Source: CAIOSQ01 sp964434345 (lineage in GTDB: Bacteria; Pseudomonadota; Alphaproteobacteria; CACIAM-22H2). Taken from it: DNA of 8,422 bases. The notes beneath the pieces are model-generated. The model was given only the letters and a program-made list of their open reading frames with translations. It was not told the origin of the DNA and ran no database searches. Location of the stretch: assembly GCA_964434345.1 (NCBI GenBank), contig CAYSUY010000182.1, positions 1-8,422 on the forward strand, written 5' to 3'. The position numbers and the translations under genes are program-made. Shown here piece after piece: positions 6,551-8,422 of this stretch; within the stretch, counting starts at the first letter, position 1, and each line of letters opens with the position of its first letter.

Positions 6551-7251
6551 CAACCCCGTCCGAGCAGCCGGTGCATGCGCCGCGCGATGAGTTCGGCGAG
6601 CAGCAATCCCGCCAGCGCCAGCGCGAAGGAGATCCCGGCAAGCCGCGCGGCGATGGCGTCGCCGCCAGGCGTCTGCGTCGCGGTGTAGATCGCGAGCGGC
6701 AGGGTCTGCGTCTCCCCGGGAATGTTGGAGGCGAAGGTGATCACCGCGCCGAACTCTCCCAGCCCGGCCGCAAAGGCGACGACCGCGCCAGCCAGGATGC
6801 CGGGCGACATCAGCGGCAACGTCACGGTCAGGAACGTGTCGAGCCGGCCCGCTCCCAGGGTCCGCGCGGCAGCCTCGAGCCCCGGATCGACCGCCTCGAT
6901 GCCGAGTCGCACCGCGCGTACGATCAGCGGAAAGGACATGACCGCGGTCGCGAGCGCGGCCGCCTCGCTGGTGAAGACCAGGCGGACCCCGAACCAATCC
7001 AGCAGCGGCGCACCGATCGGTCCGCGCACGCCGAAGAGCATCAGCAGCCCCCAGCCCACGACCACCGGCGGCACCACCAGCGGGAGATGGACAAGCGCGT
7101 CGAGCAGCACCCGGCCGGGGAACCGTCCGCGCACCAGCAGCCACGCGACGAAGACAGCCGGGACCAGGGACACGGCGACAGCGCGCAGCGACACGGACAG
7201 GCTGAGACGAACCGCGTCCCACTCCTCGGGCGACAGCCACCCCATGGTCAT
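6550..7251 (-). CDS. modB: Molybdate ABC transporter permease ModB
   Basis: The inner-membrane permease of the molybdate importer. 233 residues from ATG 7251, or 231 from ATG 7245, which gives the family-typical start MGWLSPEEWDAVRLSL. The ribosome site is weak for both; GGTGG five bases before 7251 tips the choice. There are about five membrane segments. HLPLVVPPVVVGWGLL (55-70) is a ModB mark. The EAA loop that docks on the ATPase is EAAARTLGAGRLDTF (126-140) plus LPLMSPGILAG. GLGEFGAVITFASNIPGETQ (163-182) is highly characteristic of ModB. Codons upstream to 7353 are open but read poorly. The gene overlaps modC by one base (TGATG). No modA precedes it: the next gene upstream is a divergent Nudix fusion, so the binding protein must be encoded elsewhere. 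Confidence 0.95.
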   Translation of the reverse strand: MTMGWLSPEEWDAVRLSLSVSLRAVAVSLVPAVFVAWLLVRGRFPGRVLLDALVHLPLVVPPVVVGWGLLMLFGVRGPIGAPLLDWFGVRLVFTSEAAALATAVMSFPLIVRAVRLGIEAVDPGLEAAARTLGAGRLDTFLTVTLPLMSPGILAGAVVAFAAGLGEFGAVITFASNIPGETQTLPLAIYTATQTPGGDAIAARLAGISFALALAGLLLAELIARRMHRLLGRG

Positions 7252-7297
7252 GGGCGCCACCACGCGCGCGGCACACGCGAACCGCCCCTCATATGCG

Positions 7298-7393
7298 TCA
7301 CCCCCATCGATGCAGGCCAGGCGCGACGATACCCCCGCCAAGCCGCTTGGCAAGCGCGGCGGCGCGATCCAGGGTTGGATCGTTGGATTCCAT
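7298..7393 (-). CDS. Possible 31-residue small ORF ahead of modB
   Basis: A short frame opens at ATG 7393 and closes at TGA 7300-7298, 46 bases before modB, on the same strand. It begins MESNDPTLDRAAALAKRLGG and ends LHRWG. The composition looks more protein-like than the neighbouring frames, and the transcript would carry it as a leader of modBC. I see no clear Shine-Dalgarno; only GCGCGGG abuts the ATG. It could be a leader peptide, a decayed gene remnant or chance; dyads in the same DNA offer another explanation for the sequence. I recognise no family. Confidence 0.25.
   Translation of the reverse strand: MESNDPTLDRAAALAKRLGGGIVAPGLHRWG
7337..7382. promoter_or_regulatory. Cluster of dyads between modB and the Nudix gene
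   Basis: Two perfect inverted repeats lie in the divergent 7252-7484 region. One is GCCAAG, three bases, CTTGGC at 7337-7351, overlapped by CGCTTG, one base, CAAGCG starting at 7345. The other is CGATCCA, four bases, TGGATCG at 7365-7382. TTGGAT recurs at once after the second dyad (7383-7388). These could be operators for one or both divergent genes. I do not see the usual ModE box with its TATA-rich arms. The rest of the region (7252-7336, 7383-7471) shows nothing else I can name. Confidence 0.35.
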
Positions 7394-7471
7394 CCCGCGC
7401 CGGATGCCCGGCCGCCGACGCCGGAGCCGCCGGCCTTCCCCGGCCAGCCGATGACGCGGTCACGCCTTTCT

Positions 7472-7475
7472 GGAG
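7472..7475 (+). promoter_or_regulatory. Ribosome binding site of the Nudix fusion gene
   Basis: GGAG with nine bases to ATG 7485. It supports this ATG over the in-frame ATGs at 7491 and 7494. Confidence 0.55.
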
Positions 7476-7484
7476 ATCAGCCGC

Positions 7485-8294
7485 ATGTGGATGATGACGA
7501 CGTTCGGCTTTTTCAGCATCGTCGAGAAACCGTCGGATCGCGCGGCCGGAACGCTGACCGTCCGGGCACGGGCGCGCGCGGACCTGGACCATCTGCGGGC
7601 GGAAATCCTGCCCGGGCTTGGACCGACCGTCGATCATGCGGGCACCGACTATCCCTACCGCGCGGTCGCGCCACGCGGCGAGGTCGCCGTCGCGCTCGCC
7701 AATCTCGCGATGAAGCTCGACTACGCCAATTTCAAGGACGCGGTCGCCGCGCGCCAGGGCAAGCCCCGCGCCCAGGCCTATGGACAGGTCTGGAGCGTCC
7801 TCCACGACATCGAGGACCTCCCGCCGGCGGCACCCGCCACGCCTCCCCTCCGGCCCGCCAAGACGCCCGCCTCGGCCGGCGGCAGGAAGAAGGCCTATGG
7901 AGGCGTCCTGGTGGACGACGAAGGACGCGTCCTGCTGCGCAAACCAACCGGGGACTACGACGGGTACGCGTGGACCTTTCCGAAAGGCCGGCCGGACACG
8001 GGAGAATCTCCCGAGGCGTGCGCGCTGCGCGAGACGCGCGAAGAGACTGGCTATCGCGCACGCATCCTTGCCCCTATCCCCGGTGCCTTCGCCGGCGGAA
8101 CGACCGACAACCGCTATTTCCTGATGGCGGTGGCCGGAGAGCAGGGCCCCCTCGACGCCGAGACCGCGGCGACGCGCTGGGCAACACCGGCCGAGGCACG
8201 GCACCTCATCGGCGAGACGACGAACACGGTCGGGCGCGCCCGCGATCTCGCCGTGCTCGACGCGGCCATCGCCGCGCTCCTGGCCAGACGCTGA
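7485..8294 (+). CDS. Nudix hydrolase with an N-terminal domain of unknown function
   Basis: A 269-residue cytoplasmic protein in two parts. Residues 1-108 form a compact domain (MWMMTTFGFFSIVEK at the start, DYPYRA at 55-60, NFKDAV at 82-87, QVWSVLHDI at 101-109). From memory it resembles small stand-alone hypothetical proteins in many bacteria; I know no function. Residues 110-136 are a Pro/Ala-rich linker. Residues 137-269 form a Nudix domain with a complete box, G168-x5-E174-x7-R182-E183-T-R-E186-E187-T-G189-Y190, where the glutamates bind the metal. It is therefore likely to hydrolyse a nucleoside diphosphate linked to another moiety; substrate unknown. WTFPKGRPDTGE resembles RppH and diadenosine polyphosphate hydrolases, but that is loose. 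It has no signal peptide or membrane segment, and it is transcribed away from modB. Confidence 0.9.
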   Translation: MWMMTTFGFFSIVEKPSDRAAGTLTVRARARADLDHLRAEILPGLGPTVDHAGTDYPYRAVAPRGEVAVALANLAMKLDYANFKDAVAARQGKPRAQAYGQVWSVLHDIEDLPPAAPATPPLRPAKTPASAGGRKKAYGGVLVDDEGRVLLRKPTGDYDGYAWTFPKGRPDTGESPEACALRETREETGYRARILAPIPGAFAGGTTDNRYFLMAVAGEQGPLDAETAATRWATPAEARHLIGETTNTVGRARDLAVLDAAIAALLARR

Positions 8295-8300
8295 TCCGGC

Positions 8301-8316
8301 CGCCGCACATGCGGCG
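8301..8316. terminator. Stem-loop between convergent genes
   Basis: CGCCGC, four bases, CGGCG-type right arm (GCGGCG): a perfect 6-bp inverted repeat, extendable to 7 bp with a two-base loop. It begins seven bases after the Nudix stop and lies seven bases beyond the stop of the convergent gene. Its placement suits a bidirectional terminator, but neither side has a U tract, so intrinsic termination is doubtful. Confidence 0.35.
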
Positions 8317-8322
8317 CGGAGA

Positions 8323-8422
8323 TCACACGATCTGCCGCAAGGTCCGCATCAGCCGAACCATCTGGACCGGCGGCAGGGTGCGATCGATCACGCGCTCTAC
8401 CGCCTTCGACCACACCGCGACG
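8323..8422 (-). CDS. C-terminal end of a leftward gene of unknown function (partial)
   Basis: The minus strand is open from the right edge to a TGA at 8325-8323. The last 32 codons read VAVWSKAVERVIDRTLPPVQ then MVRLMRTLRQIV. About nine in ten codons end in G or C, like the real genes here and better than the competing frame on the same strand. It converges on the Nudix gene with a 28-base gap. The tail looks like an amphipathic, arginine-rich helix. I do not recognise the family from so short a piece. Confidence 0.55.
   Translation of the reverse strand, partial: VAVWSKAVERVIDRTLPPVQMVRLMRTLRQIV

Noticed and set aside
4496..6688. A plus-strand open frame of 730 codons
   Set aside because: It is antisense to dctP and modC, which carry complete family motifs. 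Its content is Arg/Gln/Ala-rich without domains.
6551..7276. Upstream extension of the modC frame, giving a 606-residue protein
   Set aside because: The extension runs through modB in another frame and is arginine-rich. ModC has a normal length and start at 6550.
7252..7353. N-terminal extension of modB by 34 residues
   Set aside because: The family-typical start WLSPEEWDAVRLSL follows ATG 7251/7245, and the extension resembles nothing in ModB.
7252..7484. ModE operator or molybdenum-cofactor riboswitch ahead of modB
   Set aside because: No TATA-rich ModE dyad is seen, and I cannot fit the riboswitch consensus by eye. A covariance-model search would decide it.
7248..8204. A minus-strand open frame of 318 codons opposite the Nudix gene
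   Set aside because: The plus-strand frame has a complete Nudix box and a ribosome site. The opposite frame is Arg/Gly-rich with no motif.

Overview
The window comes from a GC-rich bacterial chromosome. Third codon positions are almost all G or C, GTG starts are common, and genes are packed with short overlaps. Gene content (TRAP transporter with catabolic enzymes, ModBC, Nudix hydrolase) fits an alphaproteobacterium such as a Rhizobiales or Rhodospirillales member. That placement is an inference from composition and gene style, because no rRNA or other phylogenetic marker is present. I see no tRNA, rRNA, CRISPR array, insertion sequence or phage gene.

Layout. Positions 1-5206 hold one long leftward (minus-strand) gene train. 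In order of transcription it is dctP-type TRAP solute-binding protein (5206-4208), dctQ-type small permease (4144-3647), dctM-type large permease (3650-2352), an IolE-type inosose dehydratase (2272-1367), a D-2-hydroxyacid dehydrogenase (1255-245), and the first 78 codons of a MalK/UgpC-type ABC ATPase that runs off the left edge. A strong GC-rich stem-loop lies between dctP and dctQ, and dctQ and dctM overlap by GTGA. A candidate promoter/operator region with two dyads lies just ahead of dctP. The train looks like an uptake-plus-catabolism operon: a carboxylate-type or polyol-derived substrate enters through the TRAP system and is processed by a dehydratase/isomerase-fold enzyme and an NAD(P)-dependent dehydrogenase. 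The substrate cannot be read from the sequence.

Positions 5456-7251 hold modB and modC, also leftward and overlapping as TGATG, for molybdate import. No modA is next to them. A 233-base divergent region (7252-7484) with several small dyads separates modB from a rightward gene (7485-8294). That gene fuses an uncharacterised N-terminal domain of about 108 residues to a Nudix hydrolase with a complete Nudix box. At the right edge (8422-8323) the last 32 codons of a leftward gene converge on the Nudix gene.

Most of the window is ordinary metabolism and transport. The parts I would look at twice are the Nudix fusion, the iolE-type gene in a TRAP operon without the other iol genes, the dctP/dctQ stem-loop, and the dyads ahead of dctP and between modB and the Nudix gene.
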